Assembly: GCF_014199435.1 (NCBI RefSeq)
Contig: NZ_JACIJP010000006.1
Coordinates: 62,001 to 126,000 of the forward strand
Length of the DNA stretch: 64,000 bases
From: Sphingobium subterraneum
GTDB taxonomy: Bacteria > Pseudomonadota > Alphaproteobacteria > Sphingomonadales > Sphingomonadaceae
Direction of reading: 5' to 3'
This document shows, piece after piece, positions 46,003 to 54,362 of this stretch (positions are counted from its first letter, which is position 1; every line of letters starts with the position of its first letter). The notes beneath the pieces are model-generated. The model did no database searches. It saw only the letters and a list, made by a program, of their open reading frames with translations, and had not been told where the DNA came from. The position numbers and the translations under genes are program-made.

Positions 46003-47096
46003 CCCTGGCTCCACTTCTGCAAAAGCTTTTCGCCATCGCCGGCTTTGCCGATCGCACCGGGCGTTCGGGAAAATCGCGGGACCGGTGCGTTCTGGGTGCA
46101 AGGACCGACATCCCTATACCCACCACGAGACACAATATGCGGATCAACCATGGCCTCTCCCACCGTCAGCACGGGCGTAAAACAGACGTCGTGATCGTCC
46201 AGCAACTCCTGCCATTCGGCTCGCGTTCGCTGGAGAAAAATCGCTTCCAGAATTTGGCAGTGCGCTCCCCATTTCTCCGTTGCGCCCTGTTCATCTACAA
46301 GGTGCGACGGCGCTCCCATGCGGCGGATCAGTTCGGCATAGAAGGGCGGCTCGATTGCACCGATGGCCACGTCCTTGCCGTCCGCACAACGATAACAGCG
46401 GTAGAAGGGAGCCACTCCGGCAAGCAGGTTGCGATCGCGTTCCAGCGAGATGGCACCGGCAGCATGGGCACCGACCAACAACGCCATCAGCGAAGATGTC
46501 CCGTCGATGATCGCGGCATCGATAACCTGGCCCAGGCCCGATCGCTCGCGTTCCCACAGAGCCGCCATGATGCCGAAGGCGAGCATCATCGATCCGCCTC
46601 CGAAATCGCCCACCAGGTTCAAGGGCGGCAACGGCGGTTCGTCGGCTTTCCCCATGGCCGCAAGAGCGCCCGTCAGGGCAATGAAGTTGATATCATGCCC
46701 CACTCTGGCGGACCGGGGGCCAGTCTGTCCCCAGCCGGTCATTCGTCCGTAAACGAGTTTGGGATTACGGGCGAGCACGACATCCGGCCCCAGCCCGAGC
46801 CGTTCCATGACACAGGGGCGATAGCCTTCGATCAGTATGTCGGCCTTATCCAGAGCGGCAAGGCATCGCTCCCGGCCAGCCGGGGCATGGAGATCCAGTT
46901 CAATGGAATGCCGTCCCCTGTCGACAACCGGGTTCGGCCATCCATTGCCGCCCGGACGGTCGATCCTGAGAACCTCGGCACCGAGATCGGCAAGCAGCAT
47001 TGCGCAATGCGGACCCGGCCCGATTCCGGTCAACTCCACAACGCGCAAACCGGTGAGGGGTCCAGCGCTGCTATCGGAGGACGCCGCGAAGGTCAT
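45999..47096 (-). CDS. Alpha-methylacyl-CoA racemase (CaiB/BaiF family)
   Basis: This 365-residue family III CoA-transferase-fold protein carries the racemase signature. H134 (VGHDINF) and D164 (NLVGDFGGG) are 30 residues apart, as the catalytic His and Asp are in alpha-methylacyl-CoA racemase; the Asp used by CoA transferases in this family is not at its place. The enzyme converts (2R)- to (2S)-2-methylacyl-CoA so that acyl-CoA dehydrogenase can act. It overlaps the SDR stop upstream and the crotonase start downstream by four bases each, so translation is tightly coupled. Confidence 0.87.
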   Translation of the reverse strand: MTFAASSDSSAGPLTGLRVVELTGIGPGPHCAMLLADLGAEVLRIDRPGGNGWPNPVVDRGRHSIELDLHAPAGRERCLAALDKADILIEGYRPCVMERLGLGPDVVLARNPKLVYGRMTGWGQTGPRSARVGHDINFIALTGALAAMGKADEPPLPPLNLVGDFGGGSMMLAFGIMAALWERERSGLGQVIDAAIIDGTSSLMALLVGAHAAGAISLERDRNLLAGVAPFYRCYRCADGKDVAIGAIEPPFYAELIRRMGAPSHLVDEQGATEKWGAHCQILEAIFLQRTRAEWQELLDDHDVCFTPVLTVGEAMVDPHIVSRGGYRDVGPCTQNAPVPRFSRTPGAIGKAGDGEKLLQKWSQG

Positions 47097-47878
47097 GAGA
47101 GCCTCGCCGCATCGCCGACGCCGCCAAAGGCGGTCCAGCCGCCATCAACCGGCAGGACCGCTCCGGTAATGTAGGCCGCGAAATCCGAGCACAAAAAGGC
47201 GACCGCGTTCGCAATATCCTCCGGCTTCCCAACCCGCCCCAGCGGCACGCGCGCCGCAACACTGTCGGTTGTGCCGCCTGATCCGGTCATATGCCCCAGC
47301 ATCGGCGCTTCAATCACCCCTGGCGCAACAGCGTTGACGCGCACGGTGTAGCGGGCAAGTTCACAAGCCAAAGTCTTGGTCAACATGATGAGAGCTGCCT
47401 TCGAAACGCCGTAGGCGTGCGAGCCAGGAAAACCTGTCATCCCGGCGATCGACGCTATGTTGACAATATTCCCCGACCGCCGCTTTTTGAAACTTTCCGC
47501 TGCGGCCCGGCTCATGAGATACGCCCCTTTGAGATTGACATCCATCACGCGTTGCCAGTCTTGAGGGTTTTGTCGTGTGATGGCCATAAGAGGCTCGGGA
47601 ATGCCTGCATTGTTAATCAGGCAATCGAGACCATGAGAGCGCTCGATCCGCCCCATCATTTCCGCCACGCTTGCTTCGGACGTAACGTCACCGGGCAGCG
47701 CGAACGCTCGGTCGCCCAGTTCTTCCGCCCGCGCCTCGGCGGACTCGACGACGATATCGTTGATCGCGACCGTAGCACCCGCCGCCAGTAATCCACGCGC
47801 AATACCAAGTCCGATGCCACTGCCCGCGCCGGTGACAAGCGCGACCTTTCCCTTCAGGTCGATCGTCATCCCCGGCAT
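47093..47878 (-). CDS. Short-chain dehydrogenase (3-hydroxyacyl-CoA dehydrogenase candidate)
   Basis: This is a ~261-residue SDR with TGAGSGIGLGIARG, NNAG, SIAGMTG with the catalytic Ser, and YGVSK. It resembles 3-hydroxyacyl-CoA/3-oxoacyl reductases. The start could be ATG 47878 or 47869; neither has a strong ribosome site, and an upstream frame to 47944 runs into the previous gene. It lies between a second SDR (40-bp gap) and the racemase (four-base overlap). One of the two SDRs probably oxidises the 3-hydroxy intermediate; the other may act on a ring hydroxyl. Confidence 0.87.
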   Translation of the reverse strand: MPGMTIDLKGKVALVTGAGSGIGLGIARGLLAAGATVAINDIVVESAEARAEELGDRAFALPGDVTSEASVAEMMGRIERSHGLDCLINNAGIPEPLMAITRQNPQDWQRVMDVNLKGAYLMSRAAAESFKKRRSGNIVNIASIAGMTGFPGSHAYGVSKAALIMLTKTLACELARYTVRVNAVAPGVIEAPMLGHMTGSGGTTDSVAARVPLGRVGKPEDIANAVAFLCSDFAAYITGAVLPVDGGWTAFGGVGDAARLS

Positions 47879-47918
47879 GGAGTACACAGCCGGACGTCTC
47901 TGCCGGGCCGCACAGCCG

Positions 47919-48746
47919 TCATATGCTGATGCCGCCGCCAACAATGAGGACCTGACCGCTGATGTAATCGCTTTCCGGGATACACATCAGATAGACGCCG
48001 CCCGCCGCCTCCTCTGCATGGCCAGCCCTGCCCAGCGGAACCATGTGCTTGAGATTTTCGAGAACAGCCCCCGGTACGCCTGCCTGAATGGCCTTGCCCT
48101 CGATCTCGATTTTTGTTTCGGGATTATCCATCGCCTTGGTGAGCCGGGTCTCGATGAACCCGAAGGCCACGCAATTCACGCAGACCTTGTAGCGCCCCCA
48201 CTCCTTCGACATGGTCTTGGTCATGCCGACAAGTGCTGCCTTCGCAGACGAATAGTTGATCTGGCCCGCATTGCCATGGGTGCCCGCCATTGAAGAGATG
48301 TTGACGACCTTGCGGATAACCTCTCGCCCCTCAGCGGCCTCCACTTTGGCTTGTACGCGAAGATATTCGGACGCCGCGCGCAGTATTCGGAAGGGAGCCA
48401 CGACATGCACATCGAGCATGGCCTGAAACTGCTCGTCGGTCTGCTTCTGGATCACGCCATCACGCGTATACCCGGCGTTATTGACAATGATGTCGAGTCC
48501 CCCGAACGTGTCCAATGCCGTCTGAACGAAGCGCTCGCCAAAGTCCGGTGCGGTGACATTGCCGACACACGCGACCGCATCGCCGCCCGCAGCCTTGATC
48601 GCGGCAACGACCTCGGCAGCCGGGGCGTCATCCAGATCATTCACCACAATCTTCGCACCATCTGACGCCAGCTTGAGCGCAAGCGCTCTGCCGATCCCCC
48701 GGCCCGAACCCGATATCAGCGCCACTTTCTTGTCGAGCTTACCCAT
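47919..48746 (-). CDS. Short-chain dehydrogenase resembling the D-bifunctional-protein dehydrogenase domain
   Basis: This is a 275-residue SDR with GSGRGIGRALALKLASDGA, VVNDLDD, NNAGYTRDG, NISSMAGTHGNAGQINYSSAK and a SGQVLIVGGG end. The VVNDL turn and the NxGQxNYSSAK segment are shared with the dehydrogenase domain of MFE-2/D-bifunctional protein, which oxidises (3R)-hydroxyacyl-CoA. That stereochemistry matches the MaoC-type hydratase encoded just upstream. ATG 48746 is preceded by GAGG; the frame extends to 48809. Confidence 0.88.
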   Translation of the reverse strand: MGKLDKKVALISGSGRGIGRALALKLASDGAKIVVNDLDDAPAAEVVAAIKAAGGDAVACVGNVTAPDFGERFVQTALDTFGGLDIIVNNAGYTRDGVIQKQTDEQFQAMLDVHVVAPFRILRAASEYLRVQAKVEAAEGREVIRKVVNISSMAGTHGNAGQINYSSAKAALVGMTKTMSKEWGRYKVCVNCVAFGFIETRLTKAMDNPETKIEIEGKAIQAGVPGAVLENLKHMVPLGRAGHAEEAAGGVYLMCIPESDYISGQVLIVGGGISI

Positions 48747-48759
48747 TTTTATCCTCGTA

Positions 48760-49191
48760 TTAATCCAGAGCAATGATGGCTTCGCCGCCCAGCGTTTGCG
48801 TGGCGTCATCGATCCAGGAGCCTATCGACAGGCGCGCGAGCCGCTCGCCATTGTCGGTAAATATCTCCGTCACCTCGCCGCGACATATGACCGTGGCATA
48901 CAGCGGCGTGATGGCCATGAAGCGCACATTCCACGTTCGGAGGCGCTCCTGCGGTACCCAGTGCGTGATCATCTGGGCAAGGTACGCCATCGAGAGCATT
49001 CCGTGCCCGAACACATCGGGCATCCCGGCGGCTTTTGCGAAGTCGCTGTCGATATGCAGCGGCACATGATCGTTCGAGGCACCGGCGAAGAGCGCCAAGG
49101 TTCCACGGTTGAGAGGCCCCATCGCATGGTCGGGCAAACGATCACCGACTGCCAACGCGGCCGTGTCGACATATTGAACGGGGCTAACCAT
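48760..49191 (-). CDS. MaoC-type (R)-specific enoyl-CoA hydratase, catalytic subunit
   Basis: This is a 143-residue single hotdog-fold MaoC protein with the hydratase-2 motif: D41 and H46 in SNDHVPLHID, followed by FGHGMLSM. These are the catalytic Asp and His of (R)-specific enoyl-CoA hydratases. It overlaps the next MaoC gene upstream by eight bases and precedes the SDR by 13 bp. With its partner it would form an unequal heterodimer, as ChsH1-ChsH2 does in steroid side-chain degradation. Confidence 0.88.
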   Translation of the reverse strand: MVSPVQYVDTAALAVGDRLPDHAMGPLNRGTLALFAGASNDHVPLHIDSDFAKAAGMPDVFGHGMLSMAYLAQMITHWVPQERLRTWNVRFMAITPLYATVICRGEVTEIFTDNGERLARLSIGSWIDDATQTLGGEAIIALD

Positions 49192-49642
49192 TGCGCACCA
49201 CCGTCACGACCTGCATTTCCACGCATAATTGACCCGCAGCATTCACGCCCTGCGTCTTTTGCGTGATGAACTCCAGCGCCCCGCCCTTCTTGTCGTAAAT
49301 GTCGGTGGTCGTGGTCGTAAGCGTCATCCGATCCCCAGCGTAGATGGGCCGGTGATAGGTAAAGCGCTGCTCGCCGTGCAGAATGCGACGGACATCGACG
49401 CCAATCCCGTTTTCGGGGTCAAAGATATCGCCTCGCTTGGCGGGTGCGCCAAGCTGCAACGAAAAGAGAAACGTCGGTGGAGCGGGGATGGTCGGATGAC
49501 CGGCGGCACGAGCGGCCTCTTCATCGAAATAAACGGGGTTAATTTCGCCCGTCGCCTTCGCGAAGAAGCGTAGCTGCCCTTTCTCCACATCGATTTCCCT
49601 CGGCTCCGACACCACGCCGATATGGCTGCGATCGATGGCCAT
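49184..49642 (-). CDS. MaoC N-terminal-type (FAS1-DH-like) hydratase partner subunit
   Basis: This is a 152-residue hotdog-fold protein. It has FAKATGEINPVYFDEEAARAAG, matching the first lines of MaoC-like dehydratase domains, but the catalytic Asp-His pair is replaced (GEINPVYFD), so it is probably the non-catalytic half that shapes the pocket for a bulky acyl group. ATG 49642 lies two bases after the thiolase stop. The gene overlaps the catalytic subunit gene. The coupled synthesis fits a fixed 1:1 complex. Confidence 0.85.
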   Translation of the reverse strand: MAIDRSHIGVVSEPREIDVEKGQLRFFAKATGEINPVYFDEEAARAAGHPTIPAPPTFLFSLQLGAPAKRGDIFDPENGIGVDVRRILHGEQRFTYHRPIYAGDRMTLTTTTTDIYDKKGGALEFITQKTQGVNAAGQLCVEMQVVTVVRNG

Positions 49643-49644
49643 GG

Positions 49645-50832
49645 TCAGTTCGCTTTGCCGTACATAGTGACGACGCACGCGCCGCCCAAGCCCAGATTAT
49701 GCTGAAGCGCATGCTGTACTTTGTCGACCTGCCGCTTGTCCGCCGAGCCGCGAAGCTGATGAGTCAGTTCATAGCATTGCGCCAGTCCGGTCGCGCCAAG
49801 CGGATGCCCCTTGGACAGTAGGCCGCCGGAGGGGTTGGTGACGTGTTTCCCACCATAGGTATTCTGCCCGTCGAGGATGTAGGCTTCCGCTCCACCCTCG
49901 GGGCAAAGGCCGAGCGACTCATAGGTGATCAGCTCGTTCGCCGTGAAGCAGTCATGAAGCTCAACGACCTGAACATCATCGGGACCGACGCCCGCTTCCT
50001 CATACACCTGCCGCGCGGCTTCCTTGGCCATGTCGAACCCGATGACGCTCATCATGGAGCGGCCCTCGAATGTCTGCGCATAGTCGGTCGTCATCGACTG
50101 GGCGACGATCTCCACCGACGCATCCAGCCCATGCTTCTTGGCGAAGGCGGGCGACACCAGTACGGCCGCCGCCGCGCCACATGTCGGCGGGCACGCCTGA
50201 AAGCGGGTCAGCGGCCCATAAAGCGGCTTGGATTCCATCACCTCTTCCAGCGTCAGCGGATCGCGAAAGATGGCCAACGGGTTGTTGGCGGCATGCCTGC
50301 GGGCCTTGACCGAAATCATGCCAAAGGTTTCGTTCTTCGTTCCATAGCGTTGCTGGTGATCCACCCCACCGCCGCCGAACTGCTGCGCCGCCATCGGCGC
50401 CGCATCGTCCCACCCCTGAATTTCCGTTTGCTTCGTCAGATGGAAATCGAGCGTGCGCTTCCGGTCATTGAAAATCATGCCCAGTGCTCCAGGCACCATC
50501 TGCTCGAAACCCAGCGCCAGCACACAGTCCGCAACACCGGCAGCCACCATCTGGCGGGCCAGATACAGGGCGGTCGATCCCGTCGAGCAGTTGTTGTTGA
50601 CATTGACGATCGGAATGCCCGTGATCCCGACACGATAAAGGGCAGACTGGCCCGCTGTAGAATCGCCGTACACATAGCCGACATAGGCCTGTTGGATCTG
50701 GTCGTAGGACAAGCCTGCATCTTCCAGCGCGAGCCGTGTGGCTTTTTCGGCCATGACATCCCAGTCTTCGCACTGGCCGGGTTTCTTGAAGGGTATCATG
50801 CCGACACCCGCTACTCTGGCTTTGATATTCAC
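49645..50832 (-). CDS. SCP-x-type thiolase / lipid-transfer thiolase
   Basis: This is a 395-residue thiolase-fold protein of the SCP-x/lipid-transfer group rather than the FadA group. The nucleophile is C82 (NNNCSTGS), with HDCFTANE and GHPLGATG as the other active-site segments. SCP-x thiolases cleave 3-oxo-2-methylacyl-CoA; relatives called Ltp2 act as aldolases with a DUF35 partner. No DUF35 gene is seen here and the active-site Cys is intact, so thiolysis is more likely. It lies between the acyl-CoA dehydrogenase (22 bp) and the MaoC pair (2 bp). Confidence 0.9.
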   Translation of the reverse strand: MNIKARVAGVGMIPFKKPGQCEDWDVMAEKATRLALEDAGLSYDQIQQAYVGYVYGDSTAGQSALYRVGITGIPIVNVNNNCSTGSTALYLARQMVAAGVADCVLALGFEQMVPGALGMIFNDRKRTLDFHLTKQTEIQGWDDAAPMAAQQFGGGGVDHQQRYGTKNETFGMISVKARRHAANNPLAIFRDPLTLEEVMESKPLYGPLTRFQACPPTCGAAAAVLVSPAFAKKHGLDASVEIVAQSMTTDYAQTFEGRSMMSVIGFDMAKEAARQVYEEAGVGPDDVQVVELHDCFTANELITYESLGLCPEGGAEAYILDGQNTYGGKHVTNPSGGLLSKGHPLGATGLAQCYELTHQLRGSADKRQVDKVQHALQHNLGLGGACVVTMYGKAN

Positions 50833-50854
50833 GACTTTCTCCTTGCCGCCCCGC

Positions 50855-52006
50855 TCAGAGGGAGCGCCCGATGATCCGTTTCATGATTTCATTGGCACCG
50901 CCGTAAATGCGGGCCACACGTGCGTCGGCGAACAGCCGCGCGATGGGATATTCCTGCATATATCCATATCCGCCGAACATCTGCTGACAGCCGTCGATCA
51001 CCCGGAACGCCGTGTCGGTGGTCCAGAGCTTCGCCATCGCCGCCGTCGTTGCGTCCAGCTCGCCGTCGAGCAGCCGCACCATGAGCGCGTCCACGAATTC
51101 ACGCCCCACCGCGGCCTGTGTCTTGGCATCCGCAAGCACAAACTGCGTGTTCTGCTGGTCCATCAGCCGCCCGCCAAAAACGCTGCGATCCTTGACATAT
51201 TCGATCGTCAATTCGACTGCCCGCTCCATATTGGTCTGGGCATTCAGCGCGATCATCAGCCGCTCCCACGCCAGCTGGGACATGAGTTGTCCGAAGCCCT
51301 GCCCCGGCTCTCCGCCCAGCAGATTGTCGGCGGGGACGAACACGTCATCGAAGAACAGCTCCGATGTGTCCTGACCGTGCAACCCCAGCTTTTCCAGATT
51401 GCGCCCGCGCCGAAATCCGTCGACCTTGTCCGCCTCGACCATGAGCAGAGACATGCTCCCGGTACCCTTGGCATTGTCCGTCTTCGCGACGACGCAGATG
51501 AGATTCGCCGTCTGACCGTTACTGATGAAGGTCTTCTGCCCGTTCAGGCGATAGCCATTGCCTTCGGCCACCGCCTTCGTGCGGATCGCTTGCAGATCCG
51601 ACCCCGCGCCGGGTTCCGTCATCGCGATGGCGGCGACGCTGCGCCCGCTTGCCATATCGGGCAGCCAGCGCTCCTTTTGCGCCGGGGTAGCGTAACTCAG
51701 AATATAATGGGCCACGATGGCCGAATGGATGCCATGCGCGATCCCGAAACTGCCCGCCAGACCGGCCCGGGCGAGCTCATGCTGGATCACCGCTTCATGC
51801 GCCAGCGTACCGCCACTTCCCCCAAATTCTTCGGGGATACTGGCGCCCAGAAGGCCCGCCTGCCCCGCCTTTGCCCAGGACGCCCTGTCTATTTGCCGCT
51901 CACGCTCCCACTGCTCCGCCTTTGGCAGAAGCTCGGTCGCGATAAATCGCGCGACGCTGTCTTGTAGCATGACAAGATCTTCGCCAATCCATGAGACTTT
52001 TGACAA
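50855..52006 (-). CDS. Acyl-CoA dehydrogenase, first gene of the branched-acid operon
   Basis: This is a ~383-residue FAD-dependent acyl-CoA dehydrogenase. MTEPGAGSDL binds FAD, GQKTFISNG follows, and the C-terminal GGYGYMQEYP...YGGANEI replaces the Y-E-G-T of medium-chain enzymes. The usual C-terminal catalytic Glu is thus Gly, as in the long-chain and isovaleryl types that use a Glu elsewhere. The start is uncertain: TTG 52006 (SKVSWIGEDL) or ATG 51970. The longer frame from 52045 would place the operator at 52024 inside the gene, so I reject it. It leads a ten-gene operon (52006 to 43607). Confidence 0.88.
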   Translation of the reverse strand: MSKVSWIGEDLVMLQDSVARFIATELLPKAEQWERERQIDRASWAKAGQAGLLGASIPEEFGGSGGTLAHEAVIQHELARAGLAGSFGIAHGIHSAIVAHYILSYATPAQKERWLPDMASGRSVAAIAMTEPGAGSDLQAIRTKAVAEGNGYRLNGQKTFISNGQTANLICVVAKTDNAKGTGSMSLLMVEADKVDGFRRGRNLEKLGLHGQDTSELFFDDVFVPADNLLGGEPGQGFGQLMSQLAWERLMIALNAQTNMERAVELTIEYVKDRSVFGGRLMDQQNTQFVLADAKTQAAVGREFVDALMVRLLDGELDATTAAMAKLWTTDTAFRVIDGCQQMFGGYGYMQEYPIARLFADARVARIYGGANEIMKRIIGRSL

Positions 52007-52023
52007 ATACAGAACCCTATATC

Positions 52024-52035
52024 TACCGTTCGGTA
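52024..52035. promoter_or_regulatory. TetR operator TACCGTTCGGTA at the head of the branched-acid operon
   Basis: Perfect 5-bp arms TACCG/CGGTA, extended by C/G to 7 bp on each side. It lies between the acyl-CoA dehydrogenase and the TetR gene on the same strand. Related copies are at 52872 and 54156. Confidence 0.75.
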
Positions 52036-52135
52036 GGGTCTTCAATAAATGCGCGAACTGGGGCTGTCAACCGATTCCGATTGTCGTAATCAGCGCTTAT
52101 ACCGCCGCACGTGAGCCTATACTGACGGCGAAGAG

Positions 52136-52774
52136 CTAGCTTCGTTGAAGGCCGCGCAAAACAATGTCGAGATAGGCCTCTGCCACTTCGCGTGGACGAA
52201 GAGACCCTTCGTTGTTGAACCACCGCGGTATTCCGTTGAACGCTCCGAACAGCGCCCTTGCAGCCAAGAGCGGATCACACGGTGCGACCGACCCATCCGT
52301 GTGTCCTTCGCTGATCATGTCCGCCACCGCCCGCTCGATCTTGCGCAGCATTGTAACCACCTTGGCACCCGTATCGGGGCTCAGCGCCTTATGATCAACC
52401 AACGCGACGCAACGGCCAAAATCCCCGCACATCACTTCCGTATAGGACACGAAAAAGCTCGCAATCCTGCCAACCGCACTCATCTTTGTGCGGCGCGCAC
52501 TTTCGATAACCTCCATCAGCTCGACATGGGTAACCATCATGCACTGAAACAGCAGGTCATCTTTGTTTTTAGCATAATAATAGAGGACAGGCTTCGAAAC
52601 GCCGATCCGCTCTGCGAGGCTGTTGACGGACGTCTGGTGGTAACCATCCGCAGCAAATGCGAGTGCGACCTTGTGCAGAATTTGCATCCTTTTGGCCTCG
52701 AAGGCTGGGCGGTCTAAAGTTGCAATCTCCGTGGGGGCTGCCTTGGGCATTGGGGTCCATTCATTCCCTGACAT
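52136..52774 (-). CDS. TetR-family regulator of the branched-acid genes
   Basis: This is a 212-residue TetR regulator with its helix-turn-helix at ~30-78 (FAADGYHQTSVNSLAERIGV, then LYYYAKNKDDLLF) and an all-helical ligand domain (VMCGDFGRCVAL, RWFNNEG). It lies directly upstream of the acyl-CoA dehydrogenase operon on the same strand, separated by 129 bp that hold an operator. Three TACCnnnnGGTA palindromes near its gene define its probable targets. Start 52774 or 52750. A branched acyl-CoA is the likely inducer (inference). Confidence 0.9.
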   Translation of the reverse strand: MSGNEWTPMPKAAPTEIATLDRPAFEAKRMQILHKVALAFAADGYHQTSVNSLAERIGVSKPVLYYYAKNKDDLLFQCMMVTHVELMEVIESARRTKMSAVGRIASFFVSYTEVMCGDFGRCVALVDHKALSPDTGAKVVTMLRKIERAVADMISEGHTDGSVAPCDPLLAARALFGAFNGIPRWFNNEGSLRPREVAEAYLDIVLRGLQRS

Positions 52775-52871
52775 GGTCGCATCCCGGCCAAACCGAGCGA
52801 GCAGGATGGAACATCTCTTTACGCAACAAAATCTCCTTTTAAAGCGAAAAGACGATTTGACTGTGTGATTT

Positions 52872-52883
52872 TACCGTTTGGTA
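52872..52883. promoter_or_regulatory. TetR operator TACCGTTTGGTA
   Basis: Arms TACC/GGTA with matching spacing, 29 bp upstream of the crotonase start. It lies between the divergent TetR and crotonase genes, so it could serve both. Confidence 0.72.
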
Positions 52884-52912
52884 TACATTCGATCACAACG
52901 AAAGGCATCACC

Positions 52913-53704
52913 ATGAATTTTGATACGCTGCTGATGACCCGGCGCGACCGGACGCTGACGATCACGCTCAACCGGCCAGACCGTCTGAATGCGTTCGATG
53001 CGCAGATGCATACGGAGCTCCCACACGCAATCTCGCTGGCCACCCATGACGCGGAAAGCGATCTGATCATCCTGACGGGCGCCGGGCGGGCATTCAGCGC
53101 GGGCGGCGACCTTGATTGGCAGGAAGACGCCGCCCGTCGGCCCTTCATGTTCGAGCAAACGGTACGGGAAGCGAAGCAGATCGTCTATGGAATGATTGAT
53201 TGCGAAAAGCCGATCATCGCCAAGATAAATGGTCCGGCCGTTGGCCTCGGAGCGACAATTGCCGTGTTATCCGACATCAGCTTTATCGCCGATGACACCT
53301 ATATCGCCGACCCGCATGTGAACATCGGCATGGTCGCTGGCGATGGCGCCGCCCTGATCTGGCCCCAATTGATCGGTTTCGCCCGCGCAAAGGAATATTT
53401 GTTTACCGGCGACCGGATCGGGGCGGCGGAAGCGGCCCGCATCGGCCTGGTAAACCACGCCGTTGCGCGCACGGAACTCGATGCATCGGTAGACGCCTTC
53501 GCAGACCGCTTGGCCAAAGCTCCGCAACAGGCCCTACGCTACACCAAAATGACGATCAATGTCGCGCTGCGCGCCATGGCCGGAGCGGTAATGGACGTAG
53601 GGCTAGGCTATGAAAGCGTCACCAATATGTCGGCGGACCATCTGGAAGCCCTCCGAGCCTTCCGCGAGAAGCGCAAGCCGACCTTTCAAACCCAAAAGGA
53701 ATAA
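52913..53704 (+). CDS. Enoyl-CoA hydratase/isomerase family protein
   Basis: This is a 263-residue crotonase-fold protein. FSAGGDLDWQE and NGPAVGLGATIA form the oxyanion hole. The classical catalytic Glu pair is not conserved (ATIAVL and ADPHVNIGMVAGDG), while the DG in the latter segment may supply another acid, so the exact reaction is uncertain. AAGG precedes ATG 52913; the frame opens at 52865, within the operator. It is divergent from the TetR gene and shares its operator. It probably works with the minus-strand operon. Confidence 0.87.
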   Translation: MNFDTLLMTRRDRTLTITLNRPDRLNAFDAQMHTELPHAISLATHDAESDLIILTGAGRAFSAGGDLDWQEDAARRPFMFEQTVREAKQIVYGMIDCEKPIIAKINGPAVGLGATIAVLSDISFIADDTYIADPHVNIGMVAGDGAALIWPQLIGFARAKEYLFTGDRIGAAEAARIGLVNHAVARTELDASVDAFADRLAKAPQQALRYTKMTINVALRAMAGAVMDVGLGYESVTNMSADHLEALRAFREKRKPTFQTQKE

Positions 53705-54362
53705 GCCGGACGGCTCTTGAAGCCAGACCCAGTCATGGTCCATCCGGCCCTTGTCGCCCGCCTCCACCCGGCTTGAGGTCAGCCTAACGGAAAGCGAAGG
53801 CCGTTGCATAATACTTACCAGTCGGTTTTCTTAAGAAATAAATCGCCGGGTCCGAGGGAGTAATCGCGGATCCAGTCGCTCCGACTAGCCTGCAGATCAA
53901 GCTGCGCCGAAACCGCCCACTTCTCCGGGCTGTGACACCATACAAAGCAAGCTGCCGAGATCGTCACGCGCTCGCTGAGAGCCAAAGATCAAAGAGCATA
54001 AAATGCCCGCAAGTCTAAGGCATTCAGATGCCTTCTGCCCCGGGGCCCGCTCCACGGAACAACCTGAATCCCAGCCCTTACCTCAAACCACCCCCACAAT
54101 AAGACAAGGAAGCCCACCGAAGCAGCCGCGAGTAAGTTCGGGATTGATAGACATATACCAAATGGTATATTTTGCGGATAAGTTGTCGCTTTATCTTCAG
54201 AACAAAAAATTACTCAAAACAACTTTTTGAACGAAAAATGCTGATATTCCTAGGGTGGAGCTTTCATTTTGGCCGAAATGCGCCTTCATGAAAGGATCCA
54301 TCGGAGCGGCCTGAACGCTCAAGCCTACCAATAAGTAAGCAACGGAATCATGGGAGGGGTTA
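53705..54362. promoter_or_regulatory. Non-coding stretch before the fourth receptor, with operator
   Basis: This 658-bp stretch has no convincing gene; a 75-codon frame at 54003-54230 has no ribosome site and a composition unlike the neighbours. From about 54150 it becomes AT-rich and holds the TetR operator at 54156-54167 and presumably the receptor promoter. Confidence 0.5.
54156..54167. promoter_or_regulatory. TetR operator TACCAAATGGTA upstream of the fourth receptor
   Basis: Embedded in ATATACCAAATGGTATAT (54153-54170), with perfect 7-bp arms. It is 195 bp upstream of the receptor start and connects the receptor-esterase pair to the TetR gene at 52136. Confidence 0.72.

Noticed and set aside
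52007-52045. Upstream extension of the acyl-CoA dehydrogenase to ATG 52045
   Set aside because: The added residues cover the TetR operator and do not resemble the family's N-terminus.
54003-54230. 75-codon plus-strand frame before the fourth receptor
   Set aside because: No ribosome site, poor composition, and it contains the TetR operator.
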